DNA from: JAUCQB01 sp964586235
GTDB taxonomy: Bacteria; Planctomycetota; Phycisphaerae; UBA1845; PWPN01
NCBI GenBank assembly: GCA_964586235.1
Contig: CAZPIO010000016.1
Location: 20,394-84,393, forward strand
DNA length: 64,000 nucleotides
Direction: 5' to 3'
This document shows positions 1-8,814 of the stretch, piece after piece. Position 1 is the first letter of the stretch. Every line of letters starts with the position of its first letter. Below the pieces are notes generated by a model, which was not told where the DNA came from, made no database searches, and saw only the letters and a list, made by a program, of their open reading frames with translations. The position numbers and the translations under genes were made by a program.

Positions 1-638
1 TCGCCGGCCAGCGTTTCGGCATAGTGGATCGTCCGCGGTCCGGGGCCGCCGATCAAAGCCCGCTCCACTCCGCGATGCTGGTATCCCAGCGAAATCTCGA
101 GGTGATAGACGTCCTCTCCATGGCACTGGAACCGGAAATGCCCCGGCTCGATGATCCCGGCGTGCACGGGCCCGACAGCGACCTCGTGGACCTCTTCGCC
201 CTGCATCGCAAAGTAATCGGTGACGCAAGGTTCGATGGGCTCGGAAGCCGCACGGCCCCATGCATCGTGACCGGTCCGGTACGAGCGATGAAAGCGAATC
301 GGTTTGAGCCACGGGTGCCCTTGCGGGCGGACCGCCCATTGCTCCGCAATCTCCCGCTCGAACCAGTGAGCGGCCGGGCACTCCGGCGTCAGGGCGGGAT
401 ACTCGCGATCCACCAGCATCGAGCGCACTTCCAGGCTGCCCCAGTTTCCGTGCGCCAGCACCACCAGGAGTCGCACCTGTCCGTTCGGGGTCGGTGTCCC
501 CATCATGGCTGCGAGACGGCCGCCTCGGCGCACGCCCTCGATCACCGCGCGGCGAAACTCGGCGATCCCCAGTTCGGGGACGCTACTCACGGGCGTCGAG
601 GATCCGTTGTACAGGATCAATGAGTCGCTTGCGGCCAT
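1..638 (-). CDS. HyfG-like large subunit (NuoC/NuoD-type), N-terminal part only
   Basis: The gene runs off the left edge; 212 codons are visible. The first ~150 residues resemble the 30-kDa NuoC domain, with EREIAEQWAVRPQGHP matching the ERExxDxxGxxxxGHP type signature. The 49-kDa (NuoD / NiFe large subunit) part then begins with GYQHRGVER. In true group-4 NiFe hydrogenases an RxCGxC motif starts about 20 residues after HRG; here that stretch reads HYAETLAG, so the first nickel-ligand cysteine is absent. The start ATG (638-636) overlaps the hyfF stop as TGATG. It would be the peripheral subunit docked on the HyfBCEF membrane arm. Whether it carries NiFe is doubtful; the C-terminal cysteine pair lies outside the window. 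Confidence 0.85.
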   Translation of the reverse strand, partial: MAASDSLILYNGSSTPVSSVPELGIAEFRRAVIEGVRRGGRLAAMMGTPTPNGQVRLLVVLAHGNWGSLEVRSMLVDREYPALTPECPAAHWFEREIAEQWAVRPQGHPWLKPIRFHRSYRTGHDAWGRAASEPIEPCVTDYFAMQGEEVHEVAVGPVHAGIIEPGHFRFQCHGEDVYHLEISLGYQHRGVERALIGGPGPRTIHYAETLAG

Positions 639-2113
639 CAGGACCCTCCTACCAGTTGGGCAGCGTGGTGGAGCAGGTCGTTCAGCGGCGCGGGCACATA
701 AACGCCCAAGCACAGAGTGAGCACGCCCAGCACCGCCGGCGGTATCACGCTGAGCAGGTGCTCAGCGGCTCGCGGCTGATCGGCCGGCAGCCTCGCCTGC
801 CCTTGAGTCATCCGCAGGAGGACCAAAGTCATGCCCACGAATATGATTCCGAGGAAACCGAGATACAGAACGGCCACGACTGCATGCCCCTGGTCCAGCG
901 AGGCCTTCAGAATCGTGAACTCGCTCAGGAACGGCCCGAAGGGCGGGGTACCGGTGATGGCCAGGAAACCGGTCACCCACAGTACCGCCGAGACCGGGAC
1001 CACCTGCAAGGCTCCGCGGACGTCGCGGCAGGACTTCGAGTTGTAGACCGCCAGTAGATTGCCCGCAACGAGAAAGAGCATTGCCTTGGTCAACGAGTGG
1101 TTGACTGCGTGAAGCATCGAGCCGAAGACGCCGGCTCCGCCCAGGCCGACTCCCAGGGCCAGGATGCCGATGTGCTCGACGCTCGAATAGGCGAGAAGCC
1201 GCTTGTAATCCCGCTGGCCGACGATGAACACCGCCGCAGTGCCCATCGAGATCAGACCCAGCAGCACGAGCAGTTCCTGCCCAAGCTCGGTGTTGCCGGC
1301 GGCCGTCAGGATCTGGTGGGCCCGGAGGATGCCGAGAAACGCGCAGTTGAGCAGTGCCCCGGACAGCAGGGCGGATACAACGGAAGGCGATTCGCTGTGA
1401 GCGTCCGGCAACCACGTGTGCAGCGGCGCCAGGCCCATCTTGGTGCCGTATCCGACCAGCAGGAAGATGAACGCGGCCGAGAGCCACGGTCGGTTCATGG
1501 CCGCCCCTCGGCGGATGAGATCCTCGGTCAGAAGCGAGGTGGTGCCTCCAGCGGGGTCGGCTGCGGCGACCGCCAGGAAGAAAATGCCCAGCAGCGCCAG
1601 GGCGATGCCCACGGAGCAGATCAGCAGATACTTCCAGGCGGCTTCGAGAGAGCGATGGTGCCGGTGGAAGTAGATCAGCGGGGCGCTGGCCAGCGTGGTT
1701 GCCTCGACCGCCACCCACATCAGGCCGACGTGAGCGCTGAGGCTGACCAGGGTCATCATGGCCAGAAACAGCAGCAGGCAGCCGGTGAAAACCGCCTCCG
1801 GAGTGTTGTCGAAGAGGAAGCCCTGCTCGAAGTCCTGGCGATGGCCGGGGGCTTCACGCTTCAGGTAACCGACGGCGTAGAAAGCGGCGGCCAGAAACAG
1901 GGCGCTGGTGATGCTCAGGAAGAGCAGACCCAGGTCGTCCAGTCTGAGAAGCTGTTGAAGGGCGGGTGCCGGGGGCTTGAGCCAGGCTAGGCCGGTGAGC
2001 GATGCGTGGGCTCCAGCCACCGCCATCAGCAGGGCTCGGCGCGGAGTGTGTGGCCGGATGAAGAATGCCGCGACGCCGGCCAGAGCGGGAACCAGAAAAA
2101 GCGCTGCTACCAT
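638..2113 (-). CDS. hyfF: Hydrogenase-4 component F-like proton-translocating subunit (NuoM/N family)
   Basis: This 491-residue polytopic membrane protein is of the proton-conducting antiporter family. It has many hydrophobic segments and the family core: an early-helix glutamate (MWVAVEATTLASAP), the lysine-bearing helix YGTKMGLAPLHTWLPDAH, and the broken helix near HAVNHSLTKAMLF. Length fits HyfF. It starts 5 bp after hyfE stops and its stop overlaps the next start, so translation is coupled. It should act as one of the proton or sodium pumping modules of the membrane arm. The family call is firm; the pumped ion is not readable from sequence. Confidence 0.9.
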   Translation of the reverse strand: MVAALFLVPALAGVAAFFIRPHTPRRALLMAVAGAHASLTGLAWLKPPAPALQQLLRLDDLGLLFLSITSALFLAAAFYAVGYLKREAPGHRQDFEQGFLFDNTPEAVFTGCLLLFLAMMTLVSLSAHVGLMWVAVEATTLASAPLIYFHRHHRSLEAAWKYLLICSVGIALALLGIFFLAVAAADPAGGTTSLLTEDLIRRGAAMNRPWLSAAFIFLLVGYGTKMGLAPLHTWLPDAHSESPSVVSALLSGALLNCAFLGILRAHQILTAAGNTELGQELLVLLGLISMGTAAVFIVGQRDYKRLLAYSSVEHIGILALGVGLGGAGVFGSMLHAVNHSLTKAMLFLVAGNLLAVYNSKSCRDVRGALQVVPVSAVLWVTGFLAITGTPPFGPFLSEFTILKASLDQGHAVVAVLYLGFLGIIFVGMTLVLLRMTQGQARLPADQPRAAEHLLSVIPPAVLGVLTLCLGVYVPAPLNDLLHHAAQLVGGS

Positions 2114-2117
2114 GCGT

Positions 2118-2762
2118 TCATTCCCTCAGCGCGGACAGCCGGTCGGTATCCATGTGGTCGAACTCCCGGCTGATGTGAAAGATGGCGATCCCCATGACGA
2201 ACACTGCCACGAAGACGTCCAGGAGGATGCCAAGCTCGACCAGCAGCGTCGCCTGGCGTACCAGCCCAACGCCGAACAGGAAGATGCCGTTTTCCATTGC
2301 CAGGTACCCAAGCACCTGGGCGACGGCCTTGCGCCGGCTGACGATCAGGAACAGCCCGACGAGAATCGCGTGGAACGCGACGGGTACCACCAGCGGGGGG
2401 ACTTCCGGCTTGGCCGCCGGAAGGCGTGAGTTCAGCCACATGGCCACCGGCAGGGCGAGGGTCCCTATCAACAGGGAGAAGGTAAACCCGATGAGCGGCT
2501 CGACTTCTCGCCGCACGCTGGCCTCACGCACCGCTCGCAACAGCAGTCGCGGGAACACGAAGCCCTTGAGCACAACCGCCACCACGACCAGCAGCAGCGT
2601 GTGCGTCGAAACGTCTCCTCGCTGCACGCCCACTGTGACGAGCCCGAGAAGGACGCCTTGCAGGGCCATGACGCGAATGCAGGTGCCCAGGGAGGCGGTG
2701 CCGGTCAAAGTCAGGTTGGTCAGAGCAACGGTGATCAGAACCAGGTCTGTCCAAGCTTGCAT
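2118..2762 (-). CDS. hyfE: Hydrogenase-4 component E-like membrane subunit (NuoK-related)
   Basis: A 214-residue hydrophobic protein with about six membrane segments. The GYLAMENGIFLFG motif, with its buried glutamate, is typical of HyfE. I chose the ATG at 2762 (MQAWTDLV), just past the hyfC stop codon (2766-2764); a start at 2792 would overlap hyfC more and adds a non-family WYWWRGR extension. It lies between hyfC and hyfF in the usual order, with no hyfD gene. Role: part of the ion-translocating membrane arm. Confidence 0.88.
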   Translation of the reverse strand: MQAWTDLVLITVALTNLTLTGTASLGTCIRVMALQGVLLGLVTVGVQRGDVSTHTLLLVVVAVVLKGFVFPRLLLRAVREASVRREVEPLIGFTFSLLIGTLALPVAMWLNSRLPAAKPEVPPLVVPVAFHAILVGLFLIVSRRKAVAQVLGYLAMENGIFLFGVGLVRQATLLVELGILLDVFVAVFVMGIAIFHISREFDHMDTDRLSALRE

Positions 2763-2763
2763 G

Positions 2764-3678
2764 TTACGACCTCGCCACCAGTACCAGTGCAAAAACCGCG
2801 AGGGCTCCGGCCCCGATGAGCAACTGCGGCACCCGCAGCAAACGCAGCCGGGCCATCGTCGACTCGATGATCCCGATGAGGATGGCCAGCACGGCCATGC
2901 CCAGCACGAACGCGACGGCGTCGATGACCATCCAGCCCGTCCGCACGGGCACGCACAGCCCCACCAGCAGCGAGCCGAATACCCACAGCTTCAGTGACGC
3001 TCCGTAGAGGATGAACGCCAGGTCGGGACCGCTGTAATCGAGAACCATGACCTCGTGAATCATGGTCAGTTCCAGGTGCGTGTTGGGGTCGTCCACGGGG
3101 ATTCGCGAGTTTTCGGCTAGCACGATGACCAGCAATGCGGCGCCGACCATGACCAGCGCCGGGCCGGCGGTGAGCCAGGTCCCGAGCGACAGGGGTGTGT
3201 AGATGCCCGAGAGTGAGGCACTGCCCAGTTTGCGGGCCAGCGCCGCCATGGCGAGCATGAGGACCGGTTCGGCCAGAGCCGAAAACTGGACTTCCCTGCT
3301 GGCGCCCATGCCCTCGAAGCTCGATCCGGTGTCCAGGGCGCCGATCACCGTGAGGAACCGCATGAGGCCCAGGAGGTACGCCAGCAGCACCAGGTCGCCT
3401 GGGAAAGCGGCGAGCGCCGCGGTTACGCCGATTGGCAGGAGGGCGAGTATCACAGTCACGGCCGCGAGCCCGATGATCGGGGCCAGCCGGAAAACCGCAG
3501 TCGTCGTCTGGCTGTAAACGGCCCCTTTGCTCAGCAGTCGGAGCAGGTCGAGATAGGGCTGGATGAGCGGAGGGCCGCTTCGTCCGGCGAAGAACGCTTT
3601 GACCCTGTTAATGATCCCCAGCATGAGCGGGGCCAGCGTCAGGGCCAGCATTGGTTGGCACAAACCGGCGATTCTCAT
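2764..3678 (-). CDS. hyfC: Hydrogenase-4 component C / NuoH-like membrane subunit
   Basis: A 304-residue membrane protein of the complex I subunit 1 family. The diagnostic cytoplasmic loop reads SRIPVDDPNTHLELTMIHE, and the N terminus contains GRSGPPLIQPYLDLLRLL, both NuoH/HyfC hallmarks. It connects the peripheral electron-transfer arm to the antiporter-like subunits. The ATG at 3678 overlaps the hyfB stop as ATGA. The same frame stays open upstream to 4632, but that part is only the shadow of hyfB. Confidence 0.9.
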   Translation of the reverse strand: MRIAGLCQPMLALTLAPLMLGIINRVKAFFAGRSGPPLIQPYLDLLRLLSKGAVYSQTTTAVFRLAPIIGLAAVTVILALLPIGVTAALAAFPGDLVLLAYLLGLMRFLTVIGALDTGSSFEGMGASREVQFSALAEPVLMLAMAALARKLGSASLSGIYTPLSLGTWLTAGPALVMVGAALLVIVLAENSRIPVDDPNTHLELTMIHEVMVLDYSGPDLAFILYGASLKLWVFGSLLVGLCVPVRTGWMVIDAVAFVLGMAVLAILIGIIESTMARLRLLRVPQLLIGAGALAVFALVLVARS

Positions 3679-5675
3679 GGCCTGTTCAACTTCCAGAGCA
3701 GCAGGGCCAGCAGAGTGACGGCGATGTACAACACGTATATCTGAACCTGGCCGTGCTGAAGCCAGCGCAGCCTCGAAAGGGCTCGGGCGATCCCCCGGAA
3801 GACGGGGCTGTACAGCTTCTCGCGGCAGACATCGTCGGTGTGCGTAGCCACTGAAGCGGAGGCGGGGAAGTAGTCGGCCGGCCGAGTCAGGGCAGTATGA
3901 CTCTTGAGGAACACACCGAAGAAGCGGGTGAGCGGCTGGGCGAATGATGAGGCGGTGTACTGCATGCGAGCGGTCGGGCGAGCATAACCGCAGTCCCAGG
4001 TAACCGATTGCGACACCGCCCGATTGATGAGAAGCCTTCGGCGAACGATCAACAGGCCCGCCACGAGCAACAGGAGAACGGCGCTGATTCCGACGACCGC
4101 GGTGAGACACCAGCTTGGCCCGGTTGCTGTTGTGCGCACGACGTCCACGGGCATGCCGGTGACTGAAGCGATCACTGGGACGAGGGGAAATACCGCCCAC
4201 GGTGCCAGGAGACCGATCGCGGCGCACGCGGCCGCCAGGGCCAGCATCGGCAGACGCATCAACCAGCCGCACTCGTGGCCGCTTGCGGCAGACGGCGACC
4301 TTGGCTCGCCAAGGAAGACGATGCCGAACGCCTTGGCGAAACAGGCCATCGCCAGTCCGCCGATGAGCGCCAGCCCAGCGATTGTGCCGACCAGGAATGG
4401 CAGATGCGAGGTGGATGCCGAGCGGACACCCTCGAACGCCCCCAGGTAGACCAGCAACTCGCTGACGAAGCCGTTCAGCGGGGGCAGGCCGGAGATTGCC
4501 GCGGCGCCGACAAGGAAAGTCCAGCCGGTCCAGGGCATCCGCTTGAGAAGGCCGCCCATGCGCTCGATGTCGCCGCTTCCCGTCCCGTGCAGCACGGACC
4601 CGGCTCCGAGGAAGAGCAGACCCTTGAAACACGCATGGTTGAGCACGTGCAGCAGGCCGCCGCCGAAGCCCAGGATGATCATGGGCGCTGAATGCAGGCT
4701 CAACCCGAGCAGTCCGGTGCCCAGGCCCAATGCAATGATCCCGATGTTCTCGACGCTATGGTATGCCAGGAGGCGTTTGAGATCGTGTTGGGCGAGAGCG
4801 AATAACACCCCGAGCACGCCTGACACCAGCCCGATGCCGATCAGCAGCCAGCCCCACCATGCGGGTGGCGGCCCAAGAAACATCAACACTCTCAGCAGCC
4901 CGTAGATACCGGTCTTGATCATCACGCCCGACATAACAGCCGACACATGGCTCGGAGCCGCCGGGTGGGCCTCTGGCAGCCAGACATGGAAGGGTATGAA
5001 GCCCGCCTTCGTCCCGAACCCGATGATGGCGAGAATAAACAGCAGTGAGACGCTGGTCGGTGCCGATTGCCCGATCGCGCCGAAGCTGGCGAACTCCATG
5101 GAGCCGGACGCGCCACCCAGGAGCACGAACATCGCCAGCAGAAACGTTGTTCCCAGGTGCGTGGCCACAAGGTACGTCCATCCGGCCCGGCTCACGCGTT
5201 CATCCTCATGCTCGAAAGTCACCAGGAAGAACGACGCCAGCGACATGACCTCCCAGGCCACCAGAAACAGCACGGCGTTGCGGGCCGTGGTCACGAGGAT
5301 CATGCTCGCGACGAGCAGGTTGAAGAAAAACCACGATGCCCCGAGCGATTTGCGGTCTTGATAAGCTCGCAGATATTCGATGCCATAGACGGCCGCCAGG
5401 GCACACAGCGCCAGAATGGGAACCAGGAAGAACGCGGACAGCGCGTCCAACTCAATGTGGAACGAGCCGTACGGCACCGCCCAGGACCGATGTATCGCTT
5501 CAGTGGGCGCACCGAGCAGCACACGAGCCGCCGGTATCAACCCCGCGATGCATCCCGCCACCACCGCGGCAGCTCCGACCGCGGAAGCCCAACGCGGTCG
5601 GCGCGACACGGCCAGAGCCGCGATCCCGCCGGCCGTAATGACGGCAACGCTCACCAGCAGAAAAGCAATGTTCAT
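3675..5675 (-). CDS. hyfB: Hydrogenase-4 component B-like proton-translocating subunit (NuoL family)
   Basis: A 666-residue polytopic protein, the largest antiporter-like subunit. Core motifs are WEVMSLASFFLVTFEHED (first-helix Glu), FGTKAGFIPFHVWLPEAHP (pumping Lys and His) and LHVLNHACFKGLLFLGAGS. The C-terminal ~150 residues form the HyfB-type extension with TWDCGYARPTARMQYTASSF. Its start overlaps the upstream regulator stop as ATGA, and its own stop overlaps hyfC, so the whole set is one translationally coupled operon. Relatives occur in both energy-converting hydrogenases and the related Ehr complexes. Confidence 0.92.
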   Translation of the reverse strand: MNIAFLLVSVAVITAGGIAALAVSRRPRWASAVGAAAVVAGCIAGLIPAARVLLGAPTEAIHRSWAVPYGSFHIELDALSAFFLVPILALCALAAVYGIEYLRAYQDRKSLGASWFFFNLLVASMILVTTARNAVLFLVAWEVMSLASFFLVTFEHEDERVSRAGWTYLVATHLGTTFLLAMFVLLGGASGSMEFASFGAIGQSAPTSVSLLFILAIIGFGTKAGFIPFHVWLPEAHPAAPSHVSAVMSGVMIKTGIYGLLRVLMFLGPPPAWWGWLLIGIGLVSGVLGVLFALAQHDLKRLLAYHSVENIGIIALGLGTGLLGLSLHSAPMIILGFGGGLLHVLNHACFKGLLFLGAGSVLHGTGSGDIERMGGLLKRMPWTGWTFLVGAAAISGLPPLNGFVSELLVYLGAFEGVRSASTSHLPFLVGTIAGLALIGGLAMACFAKAFGIVFLGEPRSPSAASGHECGWLMRLPMLALAAACAAIGLLAPWAVFPLVPVIASVTGMPVDVVRTTATGPSWCLTAVVGISAVLLLLVAGLLIVRRRLLINRAVSQSVTWDCGYARPTARMQYTASSFAQPLTRFFGVFLKSHTALTRPADYFPASASVATHTDDVCREKLYSPVFRGIARALSRLRWLQHGQVQIYVLYIAVTLLALLLWKLNRP

Positions 5676-6391
5676 CAGGGTTCGGGGGTACCGCTCGGCA
5701 AGACTGCCTGGTTCGCAGGCATGAGAGACGACTCAATTCGTGCTGTCTCGGCCAGGATGACATCTCGGGAGGCTTGTGCCCTGAGCACCTGCTTGAAGGC
5801 CGTGTCCCGGAGAGCGAACGAAAGCAGCGACAACATCCGCAGGTGAGAGCGGACAGTGGGGCTGATCAGAGTGAACAGCGTGTGCACGGGCTGGCCGTCG
5901 AGTGCTCCAAACTCGATCGGCTGCTCGAGGAAGCAGAGGGTTACGGAAGGTTGCGGCACGTGCAAGACCACCGGGTTTCGGACGTGCGGAATGGCGATCC
6001 CTTCGCCCATTCCCGTCGAGCCCAGGGATTCGCGGGCCAGCAGCACCTGGTACATGAATTCGCGGTCGACGTCGTCAGGCAGTCGCAGGACGTCCACGAC
6101 GGATCGCAAAGCTGAGGCTTTGTCGGTGCCGTCGATGCGGTAGAAGATCCCGCCCGCCTTGAGGGCGTCCGAAAGCCCGCTCGGTTCGGCCTGGCTGCCC
6201 TCGGGCTCAGCAAAGATCTCCGCCGAAACGTTGAGTCTCCTGGAAGTAGCCCATTCCAGAAGCTCCGTTCTGTTGAATCTGAACTGATCACCGATGCGAT
6301 AGACGGGCAGAGTGCCTTGGTCGATCCAGCGATAGATCGTCCGGTCAGAAACATTGAGGAGCTTGGCGGCGTCGCGAACAGTCAGGGTCAT
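5675..6391 (-). CDS. Excisionase-type HTH fused to PTS EIIA (fructose/Ntr-type) domain
   Basis: A 238-residue protein. Residues ~1-55 are a MerR/excisionase-like HTH (VRDAAKLLNVSDRTIYRWID, then RIGDQFRFNRTELLEW). Residues ~85-225 are an EIIA fold of the PtsN/fructose class, with the active-site histidine in GEGIAIPHVR. The ATG at 6391 is chosen because GGAG lies upstream and a near-consensus promoter sits at 6429-6457; an upstream in-frame start at 6457 would fall inside that promoter. It is the first gene of the hyf operon and overlaps hyfB as ATGA. It probably links phosphotransfer state to control of the complex or of its own operon; the target DNA is unknown. Confidence 0.85.
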   Translation of the reverse strand: MTLTVRDAAKLLNVSDRTIYRWIDQGTLPVYRIGDQFRFNRTELLEWATSRRLNVSAEIFAEPEGSQAEPSGLSDALKAGGIFYRIDGTDKASALRSVVDVLRLPDDVDREFMYQVLLARESLGSTGMGEGIAIPHVRNPVVLHVPQPSVTLCFLEQPIEFGALDGQPVHTLFTLISPTVRSHLRMLSLLSFALRDTAFKQVLRAQASRDVILAETARIESSLMPANQAVLPSGTPEP

Positions 6392-6428
6392 CCGGTGTCT
6401 CCAACTGTCATTGCGGACAGACCGCGAC

Positions 6429-6457
6429 ATATTAGGATGTAGACAAGCGAATGTCAA
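6429..6457 (-). promoter_or_regulatory. Near-consensus sigma-70 promoter of the hyf operon
   Basis: On the minus strand TTGACA (6457-6452), a 17-bp spacer and TAATAT (6434-6429) match the housekeeping consensus closely. The predicted transcript starts near 6422, giving a leader of about 30 nt before the regulator ATG at 6391. Confidence 0.75.
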
Positions 6458-6850
6458 CCAAAGTTACGCTGCGTGTACATATGTCATAGACTGCTCATAA
6501 AAGTCGTTCTTATGCGAAAGTATCCTGCTGTAAGGCGTGGGTGCCCTGTTCCTTGTGTTAGCGATCGTAGGTTATTATAAAAAAGGATGTTATGTTTGCA
6601 TGAGCCGGATCAGCATATCATTTATCTGAGCGTATGCTCGATACCTAGTTTTGAAGGTGCAACCCTGGACCACCGTTCCCGCAATAGTCGTGTAGGTTCG
6701 ACGTTTTGCCATTCGGTCGCGGGAAGGGCGGACGCATCCTCCAGTTGTGCAGGGGGGCTGTCTGCGGCCCGGCTGGCGTCATGGCGGCTGCCAGTCAGAG
6801 CCCAAACAATTGACCGAACGTCTGGCCGTGAGTGAGAAGGAGTCTGAGTG
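6458..6850. other. Divergent intergenic region, unusually AT-rich
   Basis: No gene seen. It separates the leftward hyf operon from the rightward EF-hand gene. On the plus strand TTGTGT (6553-6558), 17 bp, TATAAA (6576-6581) is a plausible but weak promoter for the EF-hand gene, leaving a leader of about 260 nt. Confidence 0.4.
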
Positions 6851-7756
6851 ATGAATCGCAGGCTAATCAGGGTAATCGGGGCTGCGGCGGCGTGCGCCGC
6901 TTTGCTGCTGGTGGTGTCATGGGCGTGGGGGCAGGACAAGGCGGGACCTCCCGCGGACAAGTTGTCGAAATTGCTCCAGAAGCATCCCGACGCGGATGCC
7001 AACAAGGATGGAACGCTGACGCCCGAAGAGGCCCGAGCTTACATGCGGAGCAAAGGCACCAGGCCGGGCAAGGGCGGGCCGGGTGGAGTCGGGGGTGGAA
7101 TGATGGGCTTTGGCGATCCCGCCCAGATCATCAAAAACCACCCGGAGTGGGACACCAATAAGGACGGCACGCTCACCGACGAGGAAATCCGCGCCGGCCG
7201 AGCGGCCATGTGGGGTATGAACCGCGAGGAGATGGAAGCGAAAATCCTCAAAGAGCATCCTGAAGCGGACACGAACGGCGATGGGAAACTCAGCCCGGAC
7301 GAATTCGCGGCGCTGCGGGCCAAGGGTTGGGTTCCGCCTTTCGGTCGGCCCATGCCGCCGGCACTTGCCCTGGATCAACTGATCGAGCGTTTTGCGGAAG
7401 CCGATCTCGACGGCAACGGACAGCTCAGCAAGGAGGAACTGATCAAGTTCCGCCAGCAGTTTGGTCCGGGGCCGGGTGTGAAAGGCGGTTTTGGCGGCTT
7501 TGGCCCGCCGGGTGACCGGCCCATTCCCGAGCAGGCGCGGGCCAAAATCCTGAAGAAGCATCCGGAGGCTGATACCGACAAGGATGGCACGTTGAGCGAG
7601 GCCGAGGCAAAGGTCTTCATGGAGCAGCAACGGGGCCAGGGCAAGGGCTGGGGCGTCAAGGCCGGCAAAGGCCCGGGCGACGGCAAAGGGCGTCATGGGA
7701 AGGGGCCAAAGGGCGCAGAGGGCGGCGCGGGCGGTCAGCAGAGCGGCTCGCAATAA
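6851..7756 (+). CDS. Secreted EF-hand protein with five Ca-binding loops
   Basis: 301 residues with a signal peptide (MNRRLIRVIG then a hydrophobic core ending near WAWGQ). Five EF-hand loops follow: DADANKDGTLTPEE, DTNKDGTLTDEE, DTNGDGKLSPDE, DLDGNGQLSKEE and DTDKDGTLSEAE, each with Asp/Asn/Gly at the expected ligand positions. Linkers are Gly/Pro/Lys rich and the tail is a GKGPGDGKGRHGKG low-complexity stretch. The ATG at 6851 is chosen over GTG at 6848 because AAGGAG lies 8 bp upstream. Likely an extracytoplasmic calcium-binding protein; no enzymatic domain is visible. Confidence 0.85.
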   Translation: MNRRLIRVIGAAAACAALLLVVSWAWGQDKAGPPADKLSKLLQKHPDADANKDGTLTPEEARAYMRSKGTRPGKGGPGGVGGGMMGFGDPAQIIKNHPEWDTNKDGTLTDEEIRAGRAAMWGMNREEMEAKILKEHPEADTNGDGKLSPDEFAALRAKGWVPPFGRPMPPALALDQLIERFAEADLDGNGQLSKEELIKFRQQFGPGPGVKGGFGGFGPPGDRPIPEQARAKILKKHPEADTDKDGTLSEAEAKVFMEQQRGQGKGWGVKAGKGPGDGKGRHGKGPKGAEGGAGGQQSGSQ

Positions 7757-7781
7757 GCCGCTGCTGACGGGCCAATAGCCG

Positions 7782-7870
7782 AAGAGCCGTGGATCAGCGG
7801 GCAGTGGGCGGGGCCAAAACCGGGGTACTCGAATCGCGAGGCGGCCCACACACCGCGATCCACGGCTCTT
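7782..7870 (+). terminator. Long-loop intrinsic terminator after the EF-hand gene
   Basis: AAGAGCCGTGGATC (7782-7795) and GATCCACGGCTCTT (7857-7870) are perfect 14-bp inverted arms followed by a T-rich tract. The 61-nt loop is much longer than usual, so something may have inserted in the loop, or the element may be a repeat. The rest of 7757-8142 shows no gene. Confidence 0.55.
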
Positions 7871-8142
7871 TTTCTTCTCGAGCCGCAAGTCACACTCATT
7901 CCGTTTCCGATCGGGTGGCGATGTATCGGCGGGGTGTGGCTTGATCGCACGATGGTCGCCAGACGGCGGGCCACCAGTTCTTGCCCGTCCGCCGCGAGCC
8001 GCGAAAGACCGACTACCGGCCGACGCCGAACCGTTGGCCGTCAACGCGAAGCGGACCTACACTCGTTTGAGCGGTGCGAGACGGCTCGACGCAGCTTCGG
8101 GGCGGCGGGGGCCGTATCTGCCCCGTGATAAGGAGACCGGTC

Positions 8143-8766
8143 ATGTCCAAGCTGCTCTATCTGGAGGCCTCACCCCGCAAGGAGCGATCCGCCTCCATTC
8201 GTGTGGCCCGGGAGTTTCTGGACGCCTACCGTTCCACTCACCCGGCGGACGTGGTCGAGACTCTCGATCTCTGGAAGGAAGAGATCCCTGCCTTCGACGG
8301 GGAGGCTATCAACGCCAAGTATGCCGTTCTTCACGGACAGCCTCACTTGCCGGCCCAGGCTGCCGCGTGGGGCGGAGTCTCGGCGATCGCCGACCGGTTC
8401 AAGTCCGCCGACAAATACCTCTTCAGCCTCCCGATGTGGAACTTCGGTGTGCCCTACCGGCTCAAGCATTACATCGATGTGATCACCCAGCCGGGGTTGA
8501 CCTTCACGTTCTCTCCCGCCGAAGGCTACAAAGGTTTGGTTACCGGCAGGCCGGCGGTCGTGATCTACGCCCGCGGCGGGCAGTACCTCGACGGCGGTGC
8601 TGCATATGACTTCCAGAAACCATACGTGGAACTGTGGCTCCGCTTCATCGGCTTCACCGACGTGCGTAACATGGTGGTCGAACCGACCCTTGGCGACCCC
8701 TCAGCGGCCGAGAAATCCAAGACCGCCGCCGTGGAGTCTGCGCGAACGATCGCGCGCACGTTCTGA
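8143..8766 (+). CDS. azoR: FMN-dependent NADH-azoreductase
   Basis: 207 residues of the flavodoxin-fold AzoR family. N-terminal LYLEASPRKERSAS is the FMN phosphate loop; PMWNFGVPYRLKHYID and YARGGQY are characteristic flavin-site segments. It reduces azo compounds and quinones with NADH, probably as a cytoplasmic quinone reductase. ATG 8143 has AAGGAG about 8 bp upstream. It is a single gene convergent with icd. No regulator is adjacent. Confidence 0.93.
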   Translation: MSKLLYLEASPRKERSASIRVAREFLDAYRSTHPADVVETLDLWKEEIPAFDGEAINAKYAVLHGQPHLPAQAAAWGGVSAIADRFKSADKYLFSLPMWNFGVPYRLKHYIDVITQPGLTFTFSPAEGYKGLVTGRPAVVIYARGGQYLDGGAAYDFQKPYVELWLRFIGFTDVRNMVVEPTLGDPSAAEKSKTAAVESARTIARTF

Positions 8767-8814
8767 ATTGAATCCTTGATTTGCCGGGGAGTCTGGGTTC
8801 AGGCCGCGCGGCCA

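Noticed and set aside
3679..4632. N-terminal extension of hyfC giving a 622-residue protein
   Set aside because: The extension is the out-of-frame shadow of hyfB; hyfC starts at the ATGA overlap at 3678.
1..5675. Complex I (Nuo) operon
   Set aside because: HyfB/HyfE-type subunits, the NuoC-NuoD fused subunit and the absence of nuoE/F/G-like genes point to the hyf/ehr class.
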